Notes: generated by a model from the letters alone, not told the origin. A stretch of 64,000 bases of DNA from Salegentibacter salinarum (GCF_900168115.1 NZ_FUZC01000011.1:91613-155612), one strand, 5' to 3'. Shown: positions 52,585-61,856, counted from the first letter of the stretch. Numbers and translations: made by a program.

Positions 52585-53163
52585 TTAGCCTTTTTTCTCT
52601 TCGGTATTTGCTTCTTCGGCAGTCTCTTGATCAACTTCCTTTTCCACATTAGCCTCCGGTTCACCTTCTTCGGTTACCGCAGCACCTTCACCTTCAGCAG
52701 CAGCTGCTGCTTCGGCTTCTTTTGCTTCAGCTTCACGCTTAGCGTTCACCTCTTTTTCAGCATCAAGAGCTTTCTTTCTTGCTTCTTGTTCTTCTTTAGT
52801 TAAGTTGTCTTTCTTAGCAGCAATTTTAGCTTCTTTTTCTTCCAACCAGGCTTCGAATTTCTTCTCAGCTTCTTCTTCAGTTAAAGCGCCTTTTTTAACG
52901 CCACCTGCAAGGTGCTTTTTAAGTAGAGCTCCTTTGTAAGAAAGAATAGCACGGGCCGTATCTGTTGGCTGCGCACCGTTTTCTAACCATTTTACCGCTC
53001 CGTCTACATCTAACTCGATAGTAGCTGGGTTGGTGTTTGGATTGTAGATTCCTAATTTGTCTAAGAATTTACCATCTCTTTTTGAGCGCGCATCTGCGGC
53101 TACGATCCAGAAAAAAGGTTTTCCTTTTTTACCGTGTCTTTGTAATCTTAATTTTACTGGCAT
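52585..53163 (-). CDS. rpsP: 30S ribosomal protein S16 with long charged tail
   Basis: 192 residues, about twice the usual length. The core (1 to about 85; VKLRLQRHGKKGKPFFWIV, GKFLDKLGIYNP) is standard S16. From about residue 100 the protein becomes a Glu/Ala/Lys-rich tail, likely a charged coil. Long S16 tails are known in Bacteroidota. It has a promoter upstream and a short hairpin in the leader. Confidence 0.95.
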   Translation of the reverse strand: MPVKLRLQRHGKKGKPFFWIVAADARSKRDGKFLDKLGIYNPNTNPATIELDVDGAVKWLENGAQPTDTARAILSYKGALLKKHLAGGVKKGALTEEEAEKKFEAWLEEKEAKIAAKKDNLTKEEQEARKKALDAEKEVNAKREAEAKEAEAAAAAEGEGAAVTEEGEPEANVEKEVDQETAEEANTEEKKG

Positions 53164-53177
53164 AAAAATTAATTTAT

Positions 53178-53238
53178 GGGGTTCCCGACCCCGATTATTA
53201 ATAAGGCTGCAAAGATACTACATTTTTCTAATTCACAA
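53178..53238 (-). promoter_or_regulatory. Promoter and leader hairpin of rpsP-rimM
   Basis: On the minus strand TATCTTTG (53217-53210) and TTG (53238-53236) are 18 bp apart. GGGGT/ACCCC around 53178-53192 can pair in the leader. Confidence 0.65.
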
Positions 53239-53365
53239 GGAGTTGGACTTAAATAAATTTTAAGCGCTAGCAGGCTGTAAATTGACTGAATTTAGGAAGT
53301 TTTTAGGTTAAAATATGCGCCTGCTGTTAAAAGCAGTTAATTAGTGCTAAACCCTGTTAAACAGA

Positions 53366-53396
53366 TTGTTGCTGTGGATTGTGCGCTTTATCTTTA
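53366..53396 (+). promoter_or_regulatory. Candidate promoter of the ferritin-like pair
   Basis: TTG at 53366-53368 or 53369-53371 and TATCTTTA (53389-53396, one mismatch) are 20 or 17 bp apart, about 32 bases before the first ATG. Confidence 0.45.
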
Positions 53397-53428
53397 TAAC
53401 TGAAAATTATTACAAAAGCGATGTGAAA

Positions 53429-53875
53429 ATGAGATATTCTGAAAAAGTTTCAAAGAAATTAAATGCCTTACTTGAAAAGAATTATGATGCAGAGAAAGGC
53501 TATAAATATGCTTCTGAAAATTCTCAAAACCCACAGTTAAAGGCTTTTTTTTCTGAAAGGGCTCAGGAACGATACGATTTTGGCCACGAGCTTAAAACTG
53601 AAATCCGTGATTTTGGGGAAAATCCCGAAAAAGGTTCCAGTTTAGCCGGTGATGCCCATCGTACGTGGATGAACCTAAAGACTAATTTTTCAGGAAATAA
53701 GGATGAAGCTGCGCTTGAAGAAGCTATAAGAGGAGAGAAAGTAGCGGTAGATGAGTATGAAGATGTTTTAAAAGATCCTGAAATACCGCCTACAACGGCA
53801 AATCTATTATTAAAACAAAAAAATGGGATTGTAGCCGCACTCAATAAATTAAAGAGTCTTGAATTAGAAGCCTAA
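53429..53875 (+). CDS. PA2169-family four-helix-bundle protein (DUF2383), copy 1
   Basis: 148 residues in four predicted helices, matching the ferritin-like PA2169/DUF2383 family. The ATG at 53429 starts the first helix; the track upstream adds only unrelated residues. LLEKNYDAEKGYKYASE, FFSERAQERYDFGHEL and AHRTWMNLK are landmarks shared with the next gene. The ferritin-like Glu/His set is present (Glu in helices 1-4, His in HRTW), so metal binding is possible, function unproven. Confidence 0.85.
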   Translation: MRYSEKVSKKLNALLEKNYDAEKGYKYASENSQNPQLKAFFSERAQERYDFGHELKTEIRDFGENPEKGSSLAGDAHRTWMNLKTNFSGNKDEAALEEAIRGEKVAVDEYEDVLKDPEIPPTTANLLLKQKNGIVAALNKLKSLELEA

Positions 53876-53899
53876 TCGTAAATAAAAAATTAATCAACT

Positions 53900-54349
53900 A
53901 TGAGAACCAAAGAAGAAATGGGGAGTAAGCTCAACGAATTACTTGAAAAAAGTTATGATGCGCGAGAAGGCTTTAATGCTGCTTCTAAAAATGCGAAAAA
54001 CAGGAAACTCCAGGAGTTTTTTAAGCAAAAGTCACAGGAACGGGAAATCTTTATTAAAGAATTAAGGAAAGAAATTACGGGCTATGGTCAGGTGCCCAAA
54101 GAAGATGGTAGTGCTAAGGGAGATATGCACCGCACCTGGATGAAGTTAAAATCTTCTGTAGAAAGTGATAATGATGAAGCTATGCTGGAAGAAAGCTTGC
54201 GTGGAGAAAAAGCTGCTTTGGAAGATTATAAAGATATAACTAAAGAAAAAGATTTGCCTCCAACCCTAAGTTCTAAGCTTAATAGGCAACAACAGCATAT
54301 ACAAAGCAGCATTAATAATGTAAAAGTGTACGAACAGATGTTTGATTGA
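53900..54349 (+). CDS. PA2169-family four-helix-bundle protein (DUF2383), copy 2
   Basis: 149 residues, a paralogue of the preceding gene 24 bp upstream. It shares LLEKSYDAREGFNAASK, FFKQKSQEREIFIKEL and MHRTWMKLKS. The family is often linked to stationary-phase or stress conditions; that is family context, not seen here. The two probably form hetero-oligomers or serve in tandem. A strong terminator follows. Confidence 0.85.
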   Translation: MRTKEEMGSKLNELLEKSYDAREGFNAASKNAKNRKLQEFFKQKSQEREIFIKELRKEITGYGQVPKEDGSAKGDMHRTWMKLKSSVESDNDEAMLEESLRGEKAALEDYKDITKEKDLPPTLSSKLNRQQQHIQSSINNVKVYEQMFD

Positions 54350-54375
54350 AGTAGTAGTTTTTAGTGTTCGTATAG

Positions 54376-54416
54376 ACCTCACAGGTTACCGGAAACGGTG
54401 TTTGTGAGGTTTTTTA
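54376..54416 (+). terminator. Terminator after the ferritin-like pair
   Basis: ACCTCACA (54376-54383) pairs with TGTGAGGT (54403-54410), with an inner ACCG-GAAA-CGGT hairpin, then a T-run. Confidence 0.88.
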
Positions 54417-54441
54417 TATTTCAGCCATTCTTAGTTTTAAA

Positions 54442-55161
54442 TCACTTGTTATGTGTAAAAGCGACGGCTTTAGGTTCTAATAACTCATCGATAATTGATT
54501 CAAAATGACGTACTGACGCACCCTGCTCGATATATTTAATTACACCATTTTTATCAATAAAAATATTCTCAGGGTATGGATAACTTTTAATTGTACCAAT
54601 AAAATCCCTTGCATCAGTAACGTGACGAAAATTAAATTTTCTTTTTTCCAGGAATTCAGAAACCTCTTCTGCTTCATTAAAAGTCATAGCAATAAAATTT
54701 ACCTTTTCCGCATATTTAACTTTTAGTTCGTTTAATACTGGCATTTCCTGAATACATCCACCACAGGAAGTAAACCATAGGTTAATTAAGGTTGGTTTAT
54801 TAGCTTTTCCTCCAATGATAATTTCGTCTCCACCAACTAATTCAAATTTCTGAGCTGGTATTTTCATGCCAATTTTATCATAGGAATTCGACCTCATTAA
54901 ATATTCTTTGCCAACTCTTAAATCATATTTAAAAGGCTGAATGACTGAATCGTCAGATTCTATCATCTTAGAAAACCTAAATAGAATTGATAATGGTTCT
55001 TTTGGGTTGTCAGGACCGAGCTCCTTCGAGAAATTCTCAAATTCCTTTTTATTCAGAATTTCATCGGTATATAGGTTTTTGTAGAAATTTGGCTCAGGAC
55101 TCTTTTTGTTGCAGCCTGTAAATAATATAATACAAAAGGTAAATAATAATTTTGTTTTCAT
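54442..55161 (-). CDS. TlpA-like thiol-disulfide lipoprotein
   Basis: 239 residues. The signal peptide ends with lipobox FTGC (Cys about 16), so the protein is a membrane-anchored lipoprotein. A thioredoxin-like domain begins near residue 100, with redox motif CGGC in WFTSCGGCIQEMP and a cis-Pro-like SYPYPENIFIDKNG. TlpA-type proteins keep thiols reduced in the periplasm. It lies 159 bp after the BlaR1-like gene on the same strand and may belong to its regulon. Confidence 0.85.
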   Translation of the reverse strand: MKTKLLFTFCIILFTGCNKKSPEPNFYKNLYTDEILNKKEFENFSKELGPDNPKEPLSILFRFSKMIESDDSVIQPFKYDLRVGKEYLMRSNSYDKIGMKIPAQKFELVGGDEIIIGGKANKPTLINLWFTSCGGCIQEMPVLNELKVKYAEKVNFIAMTFNEAEEVSEFLEKRKFNFRHVTDARDFIGTIKSYPYPENIFIDKNGVIKYIEQGASVRHFESIIDELLEPKAVAFTHNK

Positions 55162-55320
55162 ATTTTAGTCTTGATTCAGAGCCATTGCAAAAAAATATAC
55201 GTTTTAGAGTCGAGATTATTCTTTGATAATAAAATTATTTTGGAGATTGCAGTTGTGGCTGCTAAAAACAATTGTATTGTAAAATTTATAAAATAGTAAT
55301 ATAGGTATGAGAAAAGTAAA

Positions 55321-56820
55321 TCAATCTTCTAATTGCATCACAGGATTCTCGCCGTAGAACGAACTGAATCTACTTACGACCTGGACACTATTATTATCTT
55401 TTAAAATAGATTTTGCACGCTCTGCCGAAATCTTTCCACTATTATAGAAAAAGGTAGTATTCATTTCTTGCATTTTATCCACATAATCTTCAGGGTTGAT
55501 GAATACGTTGGGCAATTCGATAGGGGCAGTTCCAGAAGTCACATGTTGATATTTATTTTTTGAATTTTTGGAATGATTAGCAAATTCTGAAGCAGACCAT
55601 ACATATTTATTAATTCCAAATTTTAACAAAGCACCCACTACAATATTTACCTTGGCTCTATCTGCTTGCGGATTGTGGGATTGGACATAAATCACAATTT
55701 GATTATCCAATTGCTCCTGGGAAAATTTTCCATAACGTCTTTTTAATTCGGCTTCAAGTTTTTCAATTTCAACGGGTTGGCCGTTGATAGATAAATTCTC
55801 TTTTTTTACTTCGAAAATATCGATCTGCTTTAGGAATTCACGGCTTGTTTTTGGTTTTTCTTCTTCTACGATTCCCTGGACAGACTGCTGGGATTTTTCC
55901 TTTATATCCTGATTGGAATAAATAGGCTTAGCGACAATGTCCTGGCTGAAAAAATAGATACAAAGGGCCAAAATGGGCAGAAAAAGTGTAAGACGTGTAG
56001 CTATTTTTTTTGCTGAAAAAGGTTGAGATAACATAAGGATTCGTTTTTTTGCCCTCTGAAAAGGTGGGCTTGTTAATGAATAATTGATCTGGCTGGTTAA
56101 TGCATTGTGATGAGCAACATCTGAATAGCTAAATAAAAGATTTGTGTAAGCTTTAATGTTATTATTTTGGAATAAGGCAGCCTGATCGGCCAAAAATTCA
56201 TGGTTCAAAGCCATATTTTTTTTGACCAGAATAAGTAGCGGGTTAAACCAGAAAACCACTTGTAAAAATTCTATTAAAAGGATATCCCAACTGTGCTTTT
56301 GGGAAACGTGGGCTTGTTCGTGAGCCAAGAGCTCTAGAGCGATCTTATCTTGTTTATAGGCTTGTTTGGGTAAGAAAATATAATGTAAAAAAGAATGGGG
56401 AGCTGTTTTGCCACTTAACAATACCACGATGTGCGATGTTTTTCTTACCTGCTCGTTGTTCTTTACTTTTTGATATAAATCGTTGAGGTTTCTTATAAAA
56501 CGGTACCCAAAAAGCAGTGCTCCTAAACTATAAATAAAACCCATAATAATAGGTAGCCAGTGGATAGTGTCGGGAGCTGTACCAGGAGGAACGTCCATAG
56601 TTGAAAGGGTGGCAGGTAGTTGTGTAACTTGGGAGGGCAAAGAGGATGCGGCTTCAACAGTGTAGGTCCAGGTAATGAGTGGAAGGGCTACAGAGATCAA
56701 TACACTTCCTATTAAATAAAAACGCTTAAAATGATGAGCGGCTTGTTGCTCTAGAGCCAATTTATAAAAGCCCCAGAGCACCAAGAGACAAAATATTGAT
56801 TTAAAGAAGTAATCAAACAT
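55321..56820 (-). CDS. M56-family (BlaR1-like) membrane metallopeptidase
   Basis: 499 residues. Three or four membrane segments in the N-terminal third surround a cytoplasmic zinc peptidase domain with HEQAH (in LLAHEQAHVSQKHSWD, near residue 168), the HExxH motif of M56. There is no penicillin-binding sensor domain at the C terminus; the last ~200 residues are soluble and of unknown fold. On activation it would cleave the BlaI-like repressor. Its start overlaps the blaI stop by one base, so they are coupled. Confidence 0.88.
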   Translation of the reverse strand: MFDYFFKSIFCLLVLWGFYKLALEQQAAHHFKRFYLIGSVLISVALPLITWTYTVEAASSLPSQVTQLPATLSTMDVPPGTAPDTIHWLPIIMGFIYSLGALLFGYRFIRNLNDLYQKVKNNEQVRKTSHIVVLLSGKTAPHSFLHYIFLPKQAYKQDKIALELLAHEQAHVSQKHSWDILLIEFLQVVFWFNPLLILVKKNMALNHEFLADQAALFQNNNIKAYTNLLFSYSDVAHHNALTSQINYSLTSPPFQRAKKRILMLSQPFSAKKIATRLTLFLPILALCIYFFSQDIVAKPIYSNQDIKEKSQQSVQGIVEEEKPKTSREFLKQIDIFEVKKENLSINGQPVEIEKLEAELKRRYGKFSQEQLDNQIVIYVQSHNPQADRAKVNIVVGALLKFGINKYVWSASEFANHSKNSKNKYQHVTSGTAPIELPNVFINPEDYVDKMQEMNTTFFYNSGKISAERAKSILKDNNSVQVVSRFSSFYGENPVMQLED

Positions 56821-57188
56821 TATTTTTTTGTTTTCAGTTGGACGTCTATCAATTTTCTGAGGTCTTCGAGTTCCTTCTGGGTAAGATCAGTTTCTTTTGT
56901 GAAAAAGGATGCAAATTGAGAAGCCGAATTATTAAAAAAGTTTTTAATCATGCCGTTCATTTGTTTTGAGAAATAATCTTTTTTCCTGACTAGTGGATAA
57001 TATTCCCGGGAACGTCCTTTTTGTACATAGGCTACAAATTTTTTATCCTGCATACGTTTAAGTAAGGTTGCGACCGTGGTAGCTGCAGGTTTAGGGTCGG
57101 GATGAGCAGCAATTAGATCCTTCATAAAAGTTTTTTCCTGCTTCCATAGAAGGTTCATAAGTTGTTCTTCGGTATAGGATAAATGCAT
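56820..57188 (-). CDS. BlaI/MecI/CopY-type transcriptional repressor
   Basis: 122 residues. A winged helix (about 1-70; EEQLMNLLWKQEKTFMKDL, TTVATLLKRMQDKKFV) is followed by a dimerisation helix pair. BlaI-type proteins bind dyad operators and are destroyed by the partner peptidase. Two perfect dyads lie just upstream at 57205-57249 and cover the promoter, so the pair is self-repressed. Confidence 0.92.
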   Translation of the reverse strand: MHLSYTEEQLMNLLWKQEKTFMKDLIAAHPDPKPAATTVATLLKRMQDKKFVAYVQKGRSREYYPLVRKKDYFSKQMNGMIKNFFNNSASQFASFFTKETDLTQKELEDLRKLIDVQLKTKK

Positions 57189-57204
57189 AAATTTGATGTA
57201 TTTG

Positions 57205-57249
57205 TTTCTACAAAAGTAGAAATATATTTACATTCTACAAGCGTAGAAT
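57205..57249 (-). promoter_or_regulatory. Two BlaI-type operators overlapping the blaI promoter
   Basis: TTTCTAC-AAAA-GTAGAAA (57205-57222) and ATTCTAC-AAGC-GTAGAAT (57232-57249) are both perfect 7-bp dyads with 4-base gaps, centred 27 bp apart. On the minus strand the -7 box TACTTTTG (57218-57211) lies in the first and the -33 TTG (57240-57238) in the second, 19 bp apart. Confidence 0.88.
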
Positions 57250-57363
57250 CATTTTTTGTGATCAGGATTCCGTTCCTCATTTAATTCAAAGGGTTTTCTG
57301 ACGAACTGCAATGTTCCTGACGAGTGCATTTTTTTTAGTTAATAAATCCTGAAAAATTAACTT

Positions 57364-57397
57364 GAGGCTGCGCTAAATTATATGTAATTTTAGCCTC
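57364..57397. other. Hairpin upstream of dnaE
   Basis: GAGGCT at 57364-57369 pairs with AGCCTC at 57392-57397, and TAAATTA/TAATTTT pair inside. It lies about 70 bases before the dnaE ATG and could be in its leader or be a small terminator. Confidence 0.35.
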
Positions 57398-57464
57398 GAA
57401 GCAGGTGTTTTTTCTTCTGAAATAAATATCTCATATTCAGCTAAATTCCTAATTTTCGCCGCGC

Positions 57465-60400
57465 ATGTACCTTATTTTTGATACCGAAACTACCGGTCTT
57501 CCCAAACGCTGGGACGCTCCCTTAACCGACTCTGATAACTGGCCAAGATGTATACAAATTGCCTGGCAGTTACACGATGAGATGGGGAATTTAATCGAAA
57601 GTCAGGATTACCTGGTAAAGCCCGAAGGTTTTAATATTCCCTATGACGCCGAGAAGGTACACGGAATTTCTACTGAACTGGCTGCTGAAGAAGGAGTTTC
57701 TTTAAATGAAATGTTGGAGAGATTCCAGGAAGCTTTAAATAAAACCAAATTTGTTGTAGGCCAAAATGTTGGTTTTGACCTGAATATTATGGGCGCTGAA
57801 TTCCATAGAAAAGGAATGGATAATACGCTTCAGCAGTTGCCGGTTTTAGATACCTGTACCGAAGTTACCGCGCAAATGTGTAAGATTCCTGGTGGTCGTG
57901 GCGGAAAATTTAAATTACCCACCTTAACCGAGCTGCACGAATTTTTATTTGATGAGCCTTTTGGAGAAGCACACAACGCCACTGCCGATGTGGAAGCAAC
58001 TACACGTTGTTTCCTGGAATTGGTTAGACAGCGTGTTTTTACCAAGGAGCAGCTGGATGTACCTGTAAATTATTTTGAGAATTTTTCAGAATCAAATCCG
58101 CAGCCTATAGAGCTTATTGGGTTAAAACACATTAACCTTAAAAAAGCTTCCGAAGAAATAAGAAAAAGGTTTCAAAAGCAACAACCAACTTCAGAAATTA
58201 CCACCGAAGAGATAGAGGAAAATCTCGAAAAACTGGATGAGGTTCCTTTTACTCATTTACACAACCATTCGCAGTTTTCGGTGTTACAATCTACTATTAG
58301 CATTAAAGACCTGGTAAATGTTGCTGCAGAAAATAATATGCCTGCGGTAGCACTTACCGACCATGCAAATATGATGGGGGCGTTTCATTTTGTAAAAGAA
58401 ATTGGAGACTACAATAAAGCGATTAGGGCGAAAAATGAAGAGGCGCTTGCCAATAATGAACCCGCCGAGGCCAGGGAATTAAAAGGAATTGTAGGTTGTG
58501 AATTTTTTGTTTGTGAAAATCACGCCGATAAATCCCGTAAAGATAATGGCTACCAGGTGGTAATGTTAGCTAAGAATAAAAAAGGTTATCATAACCTGGC
58601 AAAAATGTCTTCAAAAGCCTATACCGATGGGTTTTATTACGTTCCACGAATTGATAAAGAAATTGTAAAGCAATACAAGGAGGATATTATTGTACTTACC
58701 GGAAACCTTTATGGGGAAGTGCCGAGCAAGGTTTTAAATGTTGGAGAGAATCAGGCTGAAGAAGCTTTACTGTGGTGGAAAGAAGAATTTGGTGACGATC
58801 TTTATATAGAGATTATGCGCCACAATCAGGAAGACGAAGACCGGGTGAATACGGTGTTAGTAGATTTTGCTAAAAAACATAAGGTAAATCTGGTGGCTAC
58901 CAATAACACCTATTACTGCGCTAAAGAAGATGCCAATGCCCACGATATTTTACTGTGTATAAAAGATGGGGAAAAGCAAGCTACACCAATTGGTCGCGGC
59001 CGTGGTTATCGTTACGGTTTGCCTAACCAGGAATATTATTTTAAGAGTGGGGAAGAGATGAAAAATCTCTTTAAAGATTTGCCGGAAGCCATTAGTAATG
59101 TACAGGAGGTAGTTGATAAAATTGAACCATTTGAATTAGCACGTGATGTACTTTTACCTGCTTTTACCATTCCTGACGAATTTTTAGTTGAAGAAGATAA
59201 GCAAGACGGCGGAAAACGCGGGGAGAATGCTTACCTGAAACACATCACTTTTGTTGGTGCTAAAAAACGTTACGGCGAACTAACACCAGAGATTGAAGAC
59301 CGACTTAATTTTGAGCTTTCGGTAATTGAAAATACCGGTTATCCAGGGTATTTTCTTATTGTAGAAGATTTTATTCGTGAAGCCAGAAACCTTGATGTTT
59401 CGGTAGGTCCTGGTAGGGGTTCTGCGGCGGGAAGTGCCGTAGCCTACTGTTTGGCGATTACCAATATAGACCCTATTAAGTACGATCTGCTTTTTGAGCG
59501 TTTCCTGAATCCCGATCGTGTAAGTATGCCCGATATTGATATCGATTTTGATGATGAAGGTCGAAGCCGGGTTATGGATTACGTGATTCAAAAATACGGT
59601 GCCAACCAGGTAGCGCAAATTATTACCTACGGAACCATGGCAGCCAAATCTTCTATTCGCGATACTGCCAGAGTGCTGGACCTTCCGTTAGGGGATGCCG
59701 ATAGGATTTCTAAATTGATCCCTACCATGTCCAAGCTCGGGAAGATCTTCGGGATGGATGAAAAGGAGCTGAAAAAGAAATTTAGAAGTGAAGATCTGGA
59801 GAAAGTAAATGAGCTTTTAAATATTGCTGAAGGGGACGATCTGGAAGCGCAAACGGTAAATCAAGCGCGGGTTTTGGAAGGTTCAGTAAGGAATACCGGA
59901 ATTCACGCTTGTGGGGTGATTATTACTCCGGGAGATATTACCAATTATGTTCCAGTTTCGGTAGCCAAGGATTCAGATCTGTATGTTACACAGTTTGATA
60001 ACTCGGTTGTAGAAAGCGCCGGACTGCTGAAAATGGACTTCTTGGGGTTAAAAACCTTAACCCTTATTAAAGATACCGTTCAAATTGTAAAAGGCAGGCA
60101 CAATATAGATTTGGTGCCCGATGAATTTCCGTTGGATGATGAAGAAACCTATAAACTTTTCCAACGTGGGGAAACAGTAGGAATCTTTCAGTATGAATCA
60201 CCGGGAATGCAGAAGCATATGAAAGACCTGAAACCTACGGTTTTTGATGACCTTATTGCGATGAATGCTTTATACCGTCCGGGACCGATGGAATATATTC
60301 CTAGTTTTATTGCACGTAAACACGGAAGCGAGGAAATAGCGTACGATTTACCTGAAATGGAGGAATATCTCCAGGAAACCTACGGGATTACTGTTTACCA

Positions 60401-61856
60401 GGAGCAGGTGATGTTGCTCTCGCAAAAGCTGGCCGGATTTAGTAAAGGTGAAGCCGATGTTTTGCGTAAAGCGATGGGTAAGAAAATCTTCGCTTTACTG
60501 GAACAATTGAAACCAAAATTTTTGGATGGAGGGGAAGCAAAAGGCCATCCGCGGGATGTTTTGGAGAAAATTTGGAAAGACTGGGAAGCTTTTGCAGCTT
60601 ACGCCTTCAACAAATCACACTCCACTTGCTACGCCTGGATCGCTTACCAGACCGCGTATTTAAAAGCGCATTATCCTGCGGAATATATGGCGGCTGTACT
60701 TTCAAATAATATGAACGACATTAAGCAGGTTACTTTCTTTATGGAAGAATGTAAACGAATGAAACTTGATGTACTTGGCCCTGATGTAAATGAATCTTTT
60801 TATAAATTTTCGGTAAATAAAGATTATGCCGTTCGTTTTGGAATGGGTGCTATTAAAGGAGTAGGCTCTGGTGCGGTTGCAACTATTGTTGAAAACAGAA
60901 AAACCGAAGCCGGGCCTTATAAATCTATTTTTGATATGGCGAAGCGTATTGATTTACGGTCGGCTAATAAAAAAGCTTTTGAAAACCTGGCTCTTGCAGG
61001 CGGTTTTGACGGATTTGGAGATACACACCGCGCGCAATATTTTCATGATGATGGCGACGGAATTACCTTTTTGGAAAAAGTGATTAAATATGCCGCGAAG
61101 TTTCAGGAAAATGAGAATTCTTCCCAGGTAAGTCTTTTCGGGGAAGCCAGTGAAGTGCAAATTCCGGAGCCTGTAGTGCCACCTTGTGAAGAATGGGGAA
61201 CTATGGAAAAGCTTAGACGCGAACGCGAAGTTGTAGGGATTTATATCTCGGGCCACCCGTTGGATGATTTTAGGTATGAAATGGATTATTTTTGTAATTC
61301 TAAACTGGCTGAATTTAACGACCTGGAGAAATGCGTTAACCGAGACCTTACTTTTGGAGGAGTGATAAGCGATGTACAGCACAGGGTTTCGAAAATGGGG
61401 AAAGGTTGGGCAATGTTTAGCGTAGAAGATTATACCGATACGTACGAGTTTAGAATGTTTGGCGAAGAATATTTGAAATTCAGGCATTTCCTGGTTCCTA
61501 ATTCTTTTGTGCATATCAAGATTTTTGTAAAGGAAGGCTGGACGAATAAGGAAACCGGTAAAAAGGGAGAGCCGAGAATTCAGTTTAATAATATTTATTT
61601 ATTGCACGATGTGATGGATCATTTTGCGAAAAAACTCACCATACAACTGGATATAGCCGATCTTCAGGAAGAGAAAATCACCTGGTTTAAAGATGTTTTT
61701 AGAACGCACCGTGGAGATCATAAATTGAATTTTGTGGTTTATGAAATGAAGGAGCAGGTCAAGTTACATATGCCGAGTAAAAAGCAAAAAGTAAAGATCT
61801 CACAGGAATTATTACAAACCCTGGAAGATGAACAGGTAATGTATAAGTTAAATTGA
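57465..61856 (+). CDS. dnaE: DNA polymerase III alpha subunit with N-terminal exonuclease domain
   Basis: 1463 residues. The first ~190 residues form a DEDDh exonuclease (FDTETTGLPK at 5-14; FVVGQNVGFDLNIMG; HNATADVEATTR), normally a separate epsilon subunit in E. coli. The PHP domain begins near residue 263 (FTHLHNHSQFSVL). The C-family palm carries PDIDIDFDDEGR near residue 690, and the helix-hairpin-helix and OB domains follow. It is the replicative polymerase. The N-terminal fusion gives proofreading in cis. It has a 5' leader of a few dozen bases and runs alone. Confidence 0.95.
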   Translation: MYLIFDTETTGLPKRWDAPLTDSDNWPRCIQIAWQLHDEMGNLIESQDYLVKPEGFNIPYDAEKVHGISTELAAEEGVSLNEMLERFQEALNKTKFVVGQNVGFDLNIMGAEFHRKGMDNTLQQLPVLDTCTEVTAQMCKIPGGRGGKFKLPTLTELHEFLFDEPFGEAHNATADVEATTRCFLELVRQRVFTKEQLDVPVNYFENFSESNPQPIELIGLKHINLKKASEEIRKRFQKQQPTSEITTEEIEENLEKLDEVPFTHLHNHSQFSVLQSTISIKDLVNVAAENNMPAVALTDHANMMGAFHFVKEIGDYNKAIRAKNEEALANNEPAEARELKGIVGCEFFVCENHADKSRKDNGYQVVMLAKNKKGYHNLAKMSSKAYTDGFYYVPRIDKEIVKQYKEDIIVLTGNLYGEVPSKVLNVGENQAEEALLWWKEEFGDDLYIEIMRHNQEDEDRVNTVLVDFAKKHKVNLVATNNTYYCAKEDANAHDILLCIKDGEKQATPIGRGRGYRYGLPNQEYYFKSGEEMKNLFKDLPEAISNVQEVVDKIEPFELARDVLLPAFTIPDEFLVEEDKQDGGKRGENAYLKHITFVGAKKRYGELTPEIEDRLNFELSVIENTGYPGYFLIVEDFIREARNLDVSVGPGRGSAAGSAVAYCLAITNIDPIKYDLLFERFLNPDRVSMPDIDIDFDDEGRSRVMDYVIQKYGANQVAQIITYGTMAAKSSIRDTARVLDLPLGDADRISKLIPTMSKLGKIFGMDEKELKKKFRSEDLEKVNELLNIAEGDDLEAQTVNQARVLEGSVRNTGIHACGVIITPGDITNYVPVSVAKDSDLYVTQFDNSVVESAGLLKMDFLGLKTLTLIKDTVQIVKGRHNIDLVPDEFPLDDEETYKLFQRGETVGIFQYESPGMQKHMKDLKPTVFDDLIAMNALYRPGPMEYIPSFIARKHGSEEIAYDLPEMEEYLQETYGITVYQEQVMLLSQKLAGFSKGEADVLRKAMGKKIFALLEQLKPKFLDGGEAKGHPRDVLEKIWKDWEAFAAYAFNKSHSTCYAWIAYQTAYLKAHYPAEYMAAVLSNNMNDIKQVTFFMEECKRMKLDVLGPDVNESFYKFSVNKDYAVRFGMGAIKGVGSGAVATIVENRKTEAGPYKSIFDMAKRIDLRSANKKAFENLALAGGFDGFGDTHRAQYFHDDGDGITFLEKVIKYAAKFQENENSSQVSLFGEASEVQIPEPVVPPCEEWGTMEKLRREREVVGIYISGHPLDDFRYEMDYFCNSKLAEFNDLEKCVNRDLTFGGVISDVQHRVSKMGKGWAMFSVEDYTDTYEFRMFGEEYLKFRHFLVPNSFVHIKIFVKEGWTNKETGKKGEPRIQFNNIYLLHDVMDHFAKKLTIQLDIADLQEEKITWFKDVFRTHRGDHKLNFVVYEMKEQVKLHMPSKKQKVKISQELLQTLEDEQVMYKLN

